From contig JAGYPA010000024.1 of assembly GCA_018399255.1 (NCBI GenBank), forward strand, positions 1-51,724: a DNA stretch of 51,724 bases, given 5' to 3'. Source of the stretch: Spirochaetales bacterium (GTDB lineage: Bacteria > Spirochaetota > Spirochaetia > JABMQR01). Under the pieces are notes generated by a model that had not been told where the DNA came from, ran no database searches, and saw only the letters and a list, made by a program, of their open reading frames with translations. A program made the position numbers and the translations under genes. Below are positions 16,352 through 23,533 of this stretch, piece by piece. Numbering within the stretch: the stretch's first letter is position 1; every line of letters starts with the position of its first letter.

Positions 16352-17235
16352 ACCCGTTCTACAGAAAAACCATTCAGCAAAGTGTGCACATACTCCCGCA
16401 TCTCCTGTACTGATTTTTTAATACCATCCATTGATGTTTGAAATTCACTTAATCGCTGTTTGTTATTGTGAGCGAGGTCCTTTCTCGACATACCAAGTTC
16501 ATGCATAAGCATGTCTGCTGTTTTTTTATTCTCCGTGGCTATCTCATCAAATTGCTGATCAAACTCACGCATGAGAGCGGCAGTGCTGTTAACCCGTTCT
16601 GTCATGTTCATCTTGAGCTCATTATTCTGTTCCGCAGACATGCTGGTGCGGGCTTTAGAGAACTGTTCAAGTAAATTCTCTGCACCTGTTATAATCGCAC
16701 TGACATCTTTTTGAACTCTCTTCGTATCGCTGTACCTGGCGTTTCTCATATCCTCAAAAGATGTTTTCAACAACTGATTCATGTTTTTCATCAGTGATTC
16801 AAATTCCTTCACTCGGTCACCATTCCATTCCGCCCGAGCTGCTTGTTCTCCTTTCAGTTCTATGTGCAAGGCAGACGCCATTTTATTCTGCCTGGTCGAA
16901 TAGTCTTTGCAGAAGTTCTCGGCAGAAGTTCTGATGCCCTCTACTTCCTTTTTTATTCTTGATAATACAGTATGAATTTCTTTCATCATCTGTGTATAAG
17001 ATCTCAGCCGTTCTTCTCTTTCATTTGCAAGCTTGATCCGCATTTTGTCTAAATTATCACGTAAAGCTGCGGTTAAATCTTGATGGTCAGTACGAAAACC
17101 ATCAAGGATTTCCTGAACTTCCCTGACCATTTCCTCGTTAACCTTAAGCCTCTCATGATAATCAGCAACTATTTTATCCTTTCTTGCCTTGTTTTCGTCC
17201 TTGATTGTTTTTTTTTCATCATCTGGGGTACTCAT
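16171..17235 (-). CDS. Coiled-coil, GvpC-like protein with KAEPAP repeats (frameshifted)
   Basis: Residues 1-290 are almost entirely helical. They hold at least five degenerate motifs of the form R-[LV]-x6-M-x2-[IMFV]: RLKVNEEMVREV (29), RLRSYTQMMKEI (76), RVKEFESLMKNM (141), RVNSTAALMREF (214) and RLSEFQTSMDGI (261). These alternate with AENFCKDYSTRQNKM-like segments. This recalls the L-x2-F repeats of cyanobacterial GvpC, which bind the outside of the vesicle and stiffen it, and the gene position between gvpA and gvpN also fits. Five QAKKAEPAP repeats follow before the frame is lost. Repairing the two short repeat units would give one protein of about 504 residues ending in the winged-helix-like domain. 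Confidence 0.7.
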   Translation of the reverse strand: MSTPDDEKKTIKDENKARKDKIVADYHERLKVNEEMVREVQEILDGFRTDHQDLTAALRDNLDKMRIKLANEREERLRSYTQMMKEIHTVLSRIKKEVEGIRTSAENFCKDYSTRQNKMASALHIELKGEQAARAEWNGDRVKEFESLMKNMNQLLKTSFEDMRNARYSDTKRVQKDVSAIITGAENLLEQFSKARTSMSAEQNNELKMNMTERVNSTAALMREFDQQFDEIATENKKTADMLMHELGMSRKDLAHNNKQRLSEFQTSMDGIKKSVQEMREYVHTLLNGFSVERVQPQAKKAEPAPQAKKAEPAPQAKKAEPAPQAKKAEPAPQAKKAEPAPEVGRNGTPGKEG

Positions 17236-17247
17236 TTGTGTCTCCTT

Positions 17248-17892
17248 TTATCTGCCGCTTTCATAGTCAGGAACATTAATCATTGCATTATCTAAAGATG
17301 TGTCTTTTGACAGAAATTTCTTTAATGTCTTTATATTCACAAAATCCTCATCATCGGTATTTTCAAGTGCTATTATGAATCGTTCTATGATACTGTTATG
17401 CGCTTGCTGAAAATCTTGAAACTTTGACATGACAAACTCTTTCATGATTTGCTGGCTTTTTAAAATTTGATCAAGTTCTTTTTTGAAGTTCTCAATATGC
17501 TGCTTGCTCCTGCCGTCATTCGAATTCCTGACAGAAAGAATACCGCTGCGCAGCAAGTGAACCGTTGTTTTCTGATCCTTGATATATTGGTATAAACTAT
17601 CCTTCGCCTCTTTTTCTTTGGTATCCAGCATGACAAAGATTTCATCTACAAGGTGGTCATAGTCAATTTTTCGTACAGAACCAGCTTTTGCCAGGCGGTC
17701 ACGCAGCATTCCATTTGCTTGTGTCAGCTCTTCCTTCAGGTTATCCAGTACATACTGGAAATCCTCAGCCAGGTGACTGGATGAGTTGGATACAGCTTCA
17801 GAGCTGTCAAAAACTGTCTCAATTCTCTGAATCTGCGCATCGAATGCATCAATGAAATGCTCGATCACACCTTCTATATTGTCATTCCGCAT
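17248..17892 (-). CDS. Unrecognised helical protein of the gas vesicle cluster
   Basis: The 214-residue protein starts MRNDNIEGVIEHFIDAFDAQ. The ORF is open further upstream, but ATG 17892 has a GGAG about 10 nt before it and the extra 49 residues look non-coding. It is rich in charged helices (FQYVLDNLKEELTQANGMLRDRL; MLDTKEKEAKDSLYQYIKDQ; FKKELDQILKSQQIMKEFVMSKFQDFQQAHNS) and has no membrane segment or enzyme motif. It is the first gene after gvpA and lies 12 bp before the GvpC-like gene, with which it may form a shell- or regulator-related pair. I do not recognise a family. Confidence 0.75.
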   Translation of the reverse strand: MRNDNIEGVIEHFIDAFDAQIQRIETVFDSSEAVSNSSSHLAEDFQYVLDNLKEELTQANGMLRDRLAKAGSVRKIDYDHLVDEIFVMLDTKEKEAKDSLYQYIKDQKTTVHLLRSGILSVRNSNDGRSKQHIENFKKELDQILKSQQIMKEFVMSKFQDFQQAHNSIIERFIIALENTDDEDFVNIKTLKKFLSKDTSLDNAMINVPDYESGR

Positions 17893-18044
17893 GTGTTTCA
17901 CTCCAGCAGTTCTTATCTCTGGCGACGATGCTGTGTCTGCAATTATAAACCTCAATGGGGGATCTCTCAGAATTCTTGAATTTGGAAATTGCCTTATATA
18001 ATATATCGAATATGCATCCCGATATTTGCATCGTAACAAAATGT

Positions 18045-18073
18045 CAGTTTGAATTAAAACCAGTTTGAATTAA
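18045..18073. repeat. Direct repeat between gvpA and the downstream gvp genes
   Basis: CAGTTTGAATTAA occurs at 18045-18057 and again at 18061-18073, exactly 16 bp apart. It lies in the 272-bp gap between gvpA and the next gene, beyond the gvpA stem-loop. It could be a regulator site for a second promoter, but no clean -35/-10 pair is visible. Confidence 0.5.
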
Positions 18074-18088
18074 TAAGAGCCTATCTGG

Positions 18089-18129
18089 TTAGTCATGCTT
18101 TTTCCGTTGAAAGCAAAAAGGATGACTAA
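18089..18129 (-). terminator. Stem-loop after gvpA (attenuator or partial terminator)
   Basis: Two 16-base arms (18089-18104 and 18114-18129) match at 14 positions, with a 9-base loop, starting 36 nt after the gvpA stop. No T-run follows on the minus strand, so read-through or RNA processing is more likely than full termination. This would let gvpA be made in excess over the assembly genes. Confidence 0.5.
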
Positions 18130-18164
18130 GCAAATAGAGAACTCTTTCTCAAACACCTACGTGC

Positions 18165-18371
18165 TTACGCAACTCTTGCGGTCAGTCCGATGGCTTCTGC
18201 ATACTTCAGGTATGTTTCAACCGACGAGACAACTACACGAGCTTCGATTGCAAGAAGTTCGATACCAACCAGTGATACCCGAACCCATGCATCCACCACG
18301 ACACCTTTGTCCAGGATTCGGTCGATTACCTCGACCAAACTTGATGAACCAATCGTCTTTTCAACAGCCAT
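18165..18371 (-). CDS. gvpA: Major gas vesicle structural protein GvpA
   Basis: The 68-residue protein is nearly textbook Gvp[64 protein letters not shown]. It forms the gas-permeable ribbed wall. The ATG at 18371 is chosen because GGAGG lies just upstream; an in-frame ATG at 18383 overlaps that ribosome-binding site. A sigma-54 promoter and a leader hairpin precede it, and a stem-loop follows. It is the only full GvpA in the window; GvpJ and the GvpS-like protein are minor relatives. Confidence 0.98.
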   Translation of the reverse strand: MAVEKTIGSSSLVEVIDRILDKGVVVDAWVRVSLVGIELLAIEARVVVSSVETYLKYAEAIGLTARVA

Positions 18372-18394
18372 ACATTCCTCCATGCAAAAAAGAT

Positions 18395-18418
18395 TAAACC
18401 GCGAAATAATACGGTTTA
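18395..18418 (-). promoter_or_regulatory. 5'-terminal hairpin of the gvpA leader
   Basis: TAAACCG (18395-18401) and CGGTTTA (18412-18418) pair perfectly around a 10-base loop. The predicted sigma-54 start site is about 18418, so the hairpin would occupy the first 24 nt of the transcript. Such 5' stems are known to stabilise abundant mRNAs. Confidence 0.5.
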
Positions 18419-18428
18419 CCTATTCTTT

Positions 18429-18445
18429 AGCAAAAAGAATGCCAA
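18429..18445 (-). promoter_or_regulatory. Sigma-54 promoter of gvpA
   Basis: The minus strand reads TTGGCATTCTTTTTGCT. It contains TGGCA, then TTGC with the -24/-12 spacing of the sigma-54 consensus (TGGCAC-N5-TTGC). The -12 C is at 18430, giving a start near 18418 and a leader of about 47 nt before gvpA. A gene for an NtrC-type sigma-54 activator lies immediately upstream. Confidence 0.75.
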
Positions 18446-18537
18446 AAGTTTCAAAAGATATCAGTTTTTACGGTAAATGCTTTTTGAGGAAGAGGTAAGT
18501 TTTTTGCTGCAAAAGGAAAGGGCTCAATGTGCTGGAA

Positions 18538-18570
18538 AATACTGAAAAGTATTGTGCTTGATTTCGAGCA
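18538..18570. promoter_or_regulatory. Candidate enhancer sites for the sigma-54 activator
   Basis: Two adjacent inverted repeats, AATACT-N4-AGTATT (18538-18553) and TGCTTG-N4-CGAGCA (18555-18570, one mismatch per arm), lie about 120-150 bp upstream of the predicted gvpA start. This is the usual distance for binding sites of NtrC-family activators. Short palindromes arise by chance, so support is modest. Confidence 0.35.
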
Positions 18571-18581
18571 GAAGCTCATTT

Positions 18582-20012
18582 TTATGAATCATTTTTTGTG
18601 ATACTGATTTCATATTTCTCCATTTTCCGCGTCAATGCCATACGTTGGATGCCAAGCAGCTTAGCCGTTGCACTGATATTGCAGTCGCATTGATGAAGTG
18701 CCTGCCTGATAAGGGTGATTTCATGTTCTTTCAGATTCAGATTGCTCAAGGTGCTGTTTTCCACTGACTTTGAAGCAGGGTTGATGAAGAAATCATCTAT
18801 AGTCAGAGTATTGTCTTTGCTGAGAATTATCGCCCTTTCAGTCATGTTTTTCAGTTCCCGTACATTGCCGGGGTAATCATAGCTGGATAAAGCGTGAATA
18901 GTACTGCTGCTCACCTTGGGAACCGGTCTATTCAACTTTGCTGCAAGTTTATCAATAAAATACATCAATAGTGGTTCAATATCACTTTTCCGCTCTCTCA
19001 GTGGCGGGATGGAGATACAGAGGGTATTGAGACGATGATACAGATCAAGCCGAAAATGTCCTTTGCTAACCAGTTCTGACATATCCCTGTTTGTTGCGGA
19101 AATTATCCGGAAGTCGACTGTTACCGCACCAGTTCCACCAACCCGAGTAATTTTTTTGTCCTCTATTACCCGCAATAACTTTTCCTGCAGGGGGTTGGAC
19201 ATATTGGCAATTTCATCCAGGAAAAGTGTCCCTTTATCGGAGATTTCAAAAAACCCTTTTTCATCTTTCAATGCACCGGTAAAGGAGCCTTTTTTGTGTC
19301 CGAAGAATTCATTGTCCGCCAAAGAATCAGTTATTGCTGAGCTGTTCACAGGAAAGAACACATTGGACTTTCTCTCTCCGGCATAGTGGATTATCCGTGC
19401 AATGATCTCCTTTCCTGTCCCGCTCTCACCGGTTATCAGCACATTGGTATCGGAATATTTTGCAGCAGTCAAGGCCATATTCAATACATTCCGTATTTGC
19501 TGGGATACACCAATAAAACTGTAATCAATCAGATCCTCGAGACTTTTCGAGATCAGGTTGTATTTCATCTCCAAATACCTGTTTTTCCGGGTGAACTGCA
19601 TGAATATCTGGGTACGTTCAATTGCGATTCGCATATCAACATGATGAAACGGCTTGCGAAGGAAATCAATGGCACCTGTTCGAAAAGCTTTGATTGCAGT
19701 ATCCATATCACCATATGCAGATACAACAATAATCTCCAGAGAAGCATGGGAGGTTTTGAGATCCTTAACGATGTCGAGCCCGTTTGCCCCGGGCAGGCAG
19801 ACATCAACAATGAGTAAGTCTACGGGGTGTTCTTCCAGAAGAGAAAGCCCTTCTTTCACGGAAAGAGCCTCATACGGTTGATACCCCAAGTGGCGCAGGT
19901 ACTCTGCCAATTCCTCGGTGAACCGCTTTTCATCATCGAGGATCAGCACATTCAGCTTGCTGCTGCTGTGGTCACTACTACTTGGATCCGAGTTGAGCAT
20001 GGTGAACTGCAT
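18582..20012 (-). CDS. NtrC-family sigma-54-dependent response regulator (gas vesicle regulator candidate)
   Basis: The 476-residue protein has a receiver domain (LDDE near 25-28, phospho-acceptor Asp70 in LLIVDVCLP, Lys120 in LRKPF) and a sigma-54 AAA+ domain. That domain has Walker A GESGTGKE at 195-202, the GSFTGA loop at 242-247 that contacts sigma-54, and TLFLDEIANM. A Fis-type helix-turn-helix at the end (CDCNISATAKLLGIQRMALTRKMEKY) completes it. Its start overlaps the kinase gene; ATG 20000 has better ribosome-binding spacing than ATG 20012. It sits directly upstream of gvpA. In Serratia the NtrC-type GvrA activates gvp genes, a useful precedent. Confidence 0.93.
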   Translation of the reverse strand: MQFTMLNSDPSSSDHSSSKLNVLILDDEKRFTEELAEYLRHLGYQPYEALSVKEGLSLLEEHPVDLLIVDVCLPGANGLDIVKDLKTSHASLEIIVVSAYGDMDTAIKAFRTGAIDFLRKPFHHVDMRIAIERTQIFMQFTRKNRYLEMKYNLISKSLEDLIDYSFIGVSQQIRNVLNMALTAAKYSDTNVLITGESGTGKEIIARIIHYAGERKSNVFFPVNSSAITDSLADNEFFGHKKGSFTGALKDEKGFFEISDKGTLFLDEIANMSNPLQEKLLRVIEDKKITRVGGTGAVTVDFRIISATNRDMSELVSKGHFRLDLYHRLNTLCISIPPLRERKSDIEPLLMYFIDKLAAKLNRPVPKVSSSTIHALSSYDYPGNVRELKNMTERAIILSKDNTLTIDDFFINPASKSVENSTLSNLNLKEHEITLIRQALHQCDCNISATAKLLGIQRMALTRKMEKYEISITKNDS

Positions 20013-21159
20013 CCTTATTGGGAATAGTTATCTGAATTGTTGTACCGACTAACGGTTGGCTCTCGATGGCAAGGGTCCCGTTCAATTCCCTGAGTATCAT
20101 AAATGCTATAGGAAGACCAAGTCCGCTTCCTTTCTCAGAATTATGAGTGGTATAAAAGGGCAGCATGATTTTTTCTATATCCTGATGTTTAATACCGATC
20201 CCGTTATCTGAAAATTTTACATAGCTATTGATTGCATCATGGTATGTTTTAATGGTTATTAATCTCTGGAATTTTTTTTTGACTGCCAGACTCTTTTCTT
20301 CTATGGCTTTTTTTGAATTGGCAAGCAGATTTACAATCACTTGCTCAAAGCGGTAGGGATTCCCATGCGTCGGCAATATGTTTTGATCGTATGCCTGGAC
20401 CAGATTAATCCGATTGTTAATCAGTTGCTGTGACATCATGGATAACGCGTTTCGTATGATTTCATTGATATTGAATGAGGAATACAGCTTATCATCATAG
20501 TCCTGGGAAAATGCCCTGATATGGTCAATGATTCTTCCAATACGTAATACATCTTCCTGGATTTTTTTGATTTTATCTTGCAGATACTGCTCTACTTGGG
20601 GTACATAACAATTAACTTTGTTCTGGAGGTTCTCTACACTTAAGGATATAGAAACTAACGGCTGATTAATTTCATGTGCCATAGCTGTAGCCATTTGCCC
20701 GAGAGACACCATACGGGACTTGTATATCAGCTGGGCCTCAATTTTTTTCTGTCGGGTAATATCTCTGAAAACAATAAGATATGCTTTCACTGTGCCGTCA
20801 AACTCCTGAATGAGAGTTACGCTCATATCACAGATAAATGATAAATGATTTTCGCGTATCAGAACAATCTCCACATTCTTGACAATGCCTTCAGTCTCTA
20901 CCATTGTGAATATCTTTTTTATTCGCTCTATTTCAGTTTCGTGAACATACTTCAGAAACTGTGTGCCAATTATTTCTTTCTTACTCGCAACTTTGAAAAT
21001 ATCTGTTGTGATATCTGAAGTATCGATGATATTTCCGTCCAGGTCCATGATGACAATGCCGTCGGGGTATGCACTTTGTAAAGTACGATACAGTTTTTCC
21101 GAGTTTCCTATCCATTCATTGTCTTGCTTTTGGGGATGTATGGTACTAGGTAATTCCAC
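19978..21159 (-). CDS. PAS-domain sensor histidine kinase, soluble
   Basis: The 393-residue protein has a PAS domain (about residues 25-135: LYRTLQSAYPDGIVIMDLDGNIIDTSD ... AYLIVFRDITRQKK). A HisKA domain with His162 in MAHEINQPL and a HATPase domain (NLLANSKKAIEE, DNGIGI, GSGLGLPIA) follow. No signal peptide or membrane helix is visible, so it should sense a cytosolic cue, possibly redox, oxygen or a small ligand. The start is GTG at 21159 after AAGGG. The stop overlaps the response-regulator start, so the two form a pair. Confidence 0.9.
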   Translation of the reverse strand: MELPSTIHPQKQDNEWIGNSEKLYRTLQSAYPDGIVIMDLDGNIIDTSDITTDIFKVASKKEIIGTQFLKYVHETEIERIKKIFTMVETEGIVKNVEIVLIRENHLSFICDMSVTLIQEFDGTVKAYLIVFRDITRQKKIEAQLIYKSRMVSLGQMATAMAHEINQPLVSISLSVENLQNKVNCYVPQVEQYLQDKIKKIQEDVLRIGRIIDHIRAFSQDYDDKLYSSFNINEIIRNALSMMSQQLINNRINLVQAYDQNILPTHGNPYRFEQVIVNLLANSKKAIEEKSLAVKKKFQRLITIKTYHDAINSYVKFSDNGIGIKHQDIEKIMLPFYTTHNSEKGSGLGLPIAFMILRELNGTLAIESQPLVGTTIQITIPNKDAVHHAQLGSK

Positions 21160-21678
21160 TGACTAACCCTTTATCTGGCAAGAAAACGAAGAGTCCCCCA
21201 ATCGGATCGGGGGGCGCAGGCTTTTTGCCGCAAAATGAGGTCGAATTCATTCCCTGATTTCTTTTTATGCTGTTTGCCCTTTTCCCGGGGTCGATTGCAT
21301 CTGAGTTCGACATTGTCAACCGCATCAGGATTTTATCATTTGGGGTGCAATTCTCAAGACTCTGGTAATAATCATACGACTATGGTCTCTTTTTTAAATA
21401 TTTGATACCGTTCGAAGATAGCCCCCAAAACCTCCAGCTACTATCTTCTGCTCTTCAGTTCATCCAGGATTTCAATAGTTTTTGTTCCAAAGAACTCTAA
21501 AAAATTATTCTATCATACAATAGTTCTCAGAAGCAACTGTTAATTTACGACAACGACAACGACAACGACAATTACGCGGCAACGACAATTAACATGAAAT
21601 AGAAATGGCATCGAGGGGCTATGGTGGGGTGCAAGTTCCGGGATGTATGGGTTAATAGAGGTGCAAGTTCAGAAAGGC
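21160..21678. other. Gene-free stretch upstream of the PAS kinase
   Basis: No convincing gene is present. A GC-rich inverted repeat (CCCCC at 21195-21199, GGGGG at 21209-21213) lies in what would be the kinase leader. On the minus strand, about 19 codons ending near 21443 (EFFGTKTIEILDELKSRR) look like the tail of a lost gene. A hexamer repeat, ACGACA four times, occupies 21547-21570, and GGTGCAAGTTC occurs twice near 21628-21671. Confidence 0.4.
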
Positions 21679-22382
21679 TCAAACAATCTCTAAGCACAGC
21701 TTCATTATCAGGGCATCGTCAGGCGGGGTCTTAAGGCTGGCCACCAGGTCCTGGATTGAGTGCAGGCGTTCGGGGAAGCAGTACGCCGCCTCTGTCAATA
21801 TCTTCAGGGCGATGAAAGTCCGAACCGGAAAGTTTGAGCGAGTTTCGTTCGTAGGCGGCACCACCGGCCGCAGCGGCATTCCTGGAGTCGTGTCTCTGAT
21901 TACCGTTGCATACTTCATGCCCATGAGCGGATTATCAGCAAGAAAGCACCCATTGCGGAACGGATGAGCCTGAAGCGGGCAAATTATATCATCACAGTCT
22001 GCAATACTGCTGAAAAGGCATCCGATCCCCCTGGTATAAAAATAGGATACTTTCGCAAAAACCCTTCGTCGACGCCAAAAATAAGAAAATCGTTATCATT
22101 CTCAGTGAGGAAACGCAGCTCCAGCCCCCAAGAAAACATCAATATCCAGTTTATTATTCTATCAGTCCCATTCCGGTAACCTTCAAGATAACCGTCGATA
22201 ATTTCGTTCCAGCTGGATGCCTGCCTTGCCAGGAAATTTTCTTCATTGAAGTGATCCCGAAGTTACTGGCTTAATCCCTTGATATCCGGCTAACTATGCA
22301 TGTTGACAGCCTGAAGCTGCGCGACACGACCGCACAGGCTGCCCAAGAGTATAGGTGTAGGTTCGTATTTATAGGTATTCAT
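21679..22382 (-). pseudogene. Decayed gene of unknown family
   Basis: A plausible start (ATG 22382, after GGGATGAG) gives MNTYKYEPTPILLGSLCGRV, which stops after about 30 codons. Coding-like text then continues in other frames: LRDHFNEENFLARQASSW, GLELRFLTENDNDFLIFGVD, and after another shift AHPFRNGCFLADNPLMGMKY through to LIMKLCLEIV, where the frame ends at 21679. Together these would make one protein of roughly 230 residues, broken by at least one stop and one or two frameshifts. I do not recognise the family. Confidence 0.5.
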
Positions 22383-22764
22383 TTTTACTCATCCCGTTTG
22401 TTATTCAAGATTCTTTGAGGGTGATCACTTTCAATCCGGCAGGCAGAGAACCGGGCTGAAGAGGCCTGATGAGTATCTCATGTAACAGATAGCCCTGTCC
22501 GGGCAGCAGACAGGTAATGCGGCCCCGGGTCCTTTGTTTTGATTTGAAGTAAAATAAACTGCACTGATCATTGAGAAGAGAGCAAAGAGGCACAATGAGG
22601 AGAAGCACAATAGATATCATCGGTATTATGAATAAGTTAAAAATACTGGCTCGAGGAAAGACTACCAAAACACTCTTGAAGAAGTCTTGATGGAAAAACA
22701 GGCTCAACGCCGCCGCTGAAGTCGGAAGAAAAACCCTCTGCCTGCTGTCATACTGCGGACAAAT

Positions 22765-22891
22765 GGGAAATCGGATTTCCCAAAAAGGAAATCCCCGATT
22801 TCCCAAAAAAATATAGGGAGGAAATCGGATTTCCAAAAGGAAATCCAATTTCTTTAGAAATCCAATTTCTTTAGAAATCCAATTTTCGCCG
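22765..22891. repeat. Cluster of palindromic and direct repeats
   Basis: Three palindromes share the arms GGAAATC/GATTTCC: 22765-22781 (8-bp arms), 22787-22803 and 22820-22834. They are followed by a 17-bp direct repeat starting at 22841, 22858 and 22875 (AAATCCAATTTCTTTAG). A strong GC hairpin, AGCGCCC-GGC-GGGCGCT, follows at 22898-22914. This looks like an intergenic repeat element and makes the overlapping minus-strand ORF (22405-22848) unconvincing. Confidence 0.7.
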
Positions 22892-22913
22892 CTTCTGAGC
22901 GCCCGGCGGGCGC

Positions 22914-23297
22914 TTAAGTCCGGCTGACTTTACATAAGTTCCACGACTGGAAATTCATCAGCCTGTAAGTGCTTTTCACGTAATGACCTGCCGCCACTCC
23001 TGAAAAAGGGTTAAGGTCGGCTTACTATACACGAGTCACACGAGCAGCGGCCGGTTCCCTGATGTTTGCCTTCTACCAGTCCGATTGCCGTGATAAAGAG
23101 AGTATTTGCACGTTAACTGATGCGAATACTTGCCCGTTGCTCACCGCTGAAACCCGACCGCTCCTACTCGTGCGGCTCGTGTAATTTAAGTCCAGCTCAG
23201 GGGGTTCGGGCTCCTCTCGGCAGCTCTTTACCTATCAATAACTTATTTCCCCCTTTCCAGCTGCTCGTGCGACTTTTGTAAAGTGAGCTTGGCTTAG
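22914..23297. repeat. Four related 26-40 bp repeats in nested inverted arrangement
   Basis: Copies on the plus strand start at 22914 (TTAAGTCCGGCTGACTTTAC) and 23011 (TTAAGGTCGGCTTACTATAC). Related copies lie on the minus strand around 23200-23159 and 23297-23263. The inner pair (23011-23052 with 23159-23200) would fold into a long imperfect hairpin around about 106 bp. The last copy forms the 3' end of the small gene at 23235-23459. The arrangement resembles a MITE or an integron attC site. Confidence 0.55.
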
Positions 23298-23459
23298 AGC
23301 TTCAACGTAGAAGTCTGTACCGGGTTCAAGATCAATCACGACCGTGGTATACCGATCCCTTTCTACGACTTTTAGCATTGAAGGATGCACTCCGGCAATC
23401 TCCGAGACTTCTATAGTTTTGCATCCGCATACTGGGCAGGTACCGGGGAGCTTATTCAT
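23235..23459 (-). CDS. Small putative zinc-ribbon protein
   Basis: The 74-residue protein begins MNKLPGTCPVCGCKTIEV. A CxxCxC cluster near residues 8-13 suggests a metal-binding knuckle, but no second Cys pair is present. The rest (GVHPSMLKVVERDRYTTVVIDLEPGTDFYVEALSQAHFTKV) is not recognised. GAGGTGAT, a long match to the 16S anti-Shine-Dalgarno, overlaps the ATG, which is unusually close; a GTG at 23462 is in frame. The C-terminal codons derive from the repeat described at 22914-23297. Confidence 0.5.
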   Translation of the reverse strand: MNKLPGTCPVCGCKTIEVSEIAGVHPSMLKVVERDRYTTVVIDLEPGTDFYVEALSQAHFTKVARAAGKGEISY

Positions 23460-23533
23460 CACCTCTCAACATACACGTAGGAGTACCTATTTTCTACTGT
23501 GTATAAGTACTGTTTTTCTATCATGAATGGTGT

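Noticed and set aside
15964-16421. Two plus-strand ORFs rich in PSLPGVPVQ repeats
   Set aside because: They are antisense shadows of the 27-bp repeat; the minus-strand reading has coding flanks, operon context and gas-vesicle position.
17893-18088. A second promoter for the genes after gvpA (TATAAT-like sequences near 17945 and 17995)
   Set aside because: No acceptable -35 at proper spacing and no TGGCA-type sigma-54 element was found; AT-rich chance matches are likely.
22405-22848. 147-residue minus-strand ORF
   Set aside because: Its N-terminal third is translated from palindromic repeats (EIRFP motifs), it has no ribosome-binding site, and the rest is not recognised. The last 40 residues may be a gene remnant, but that is too weak to call.
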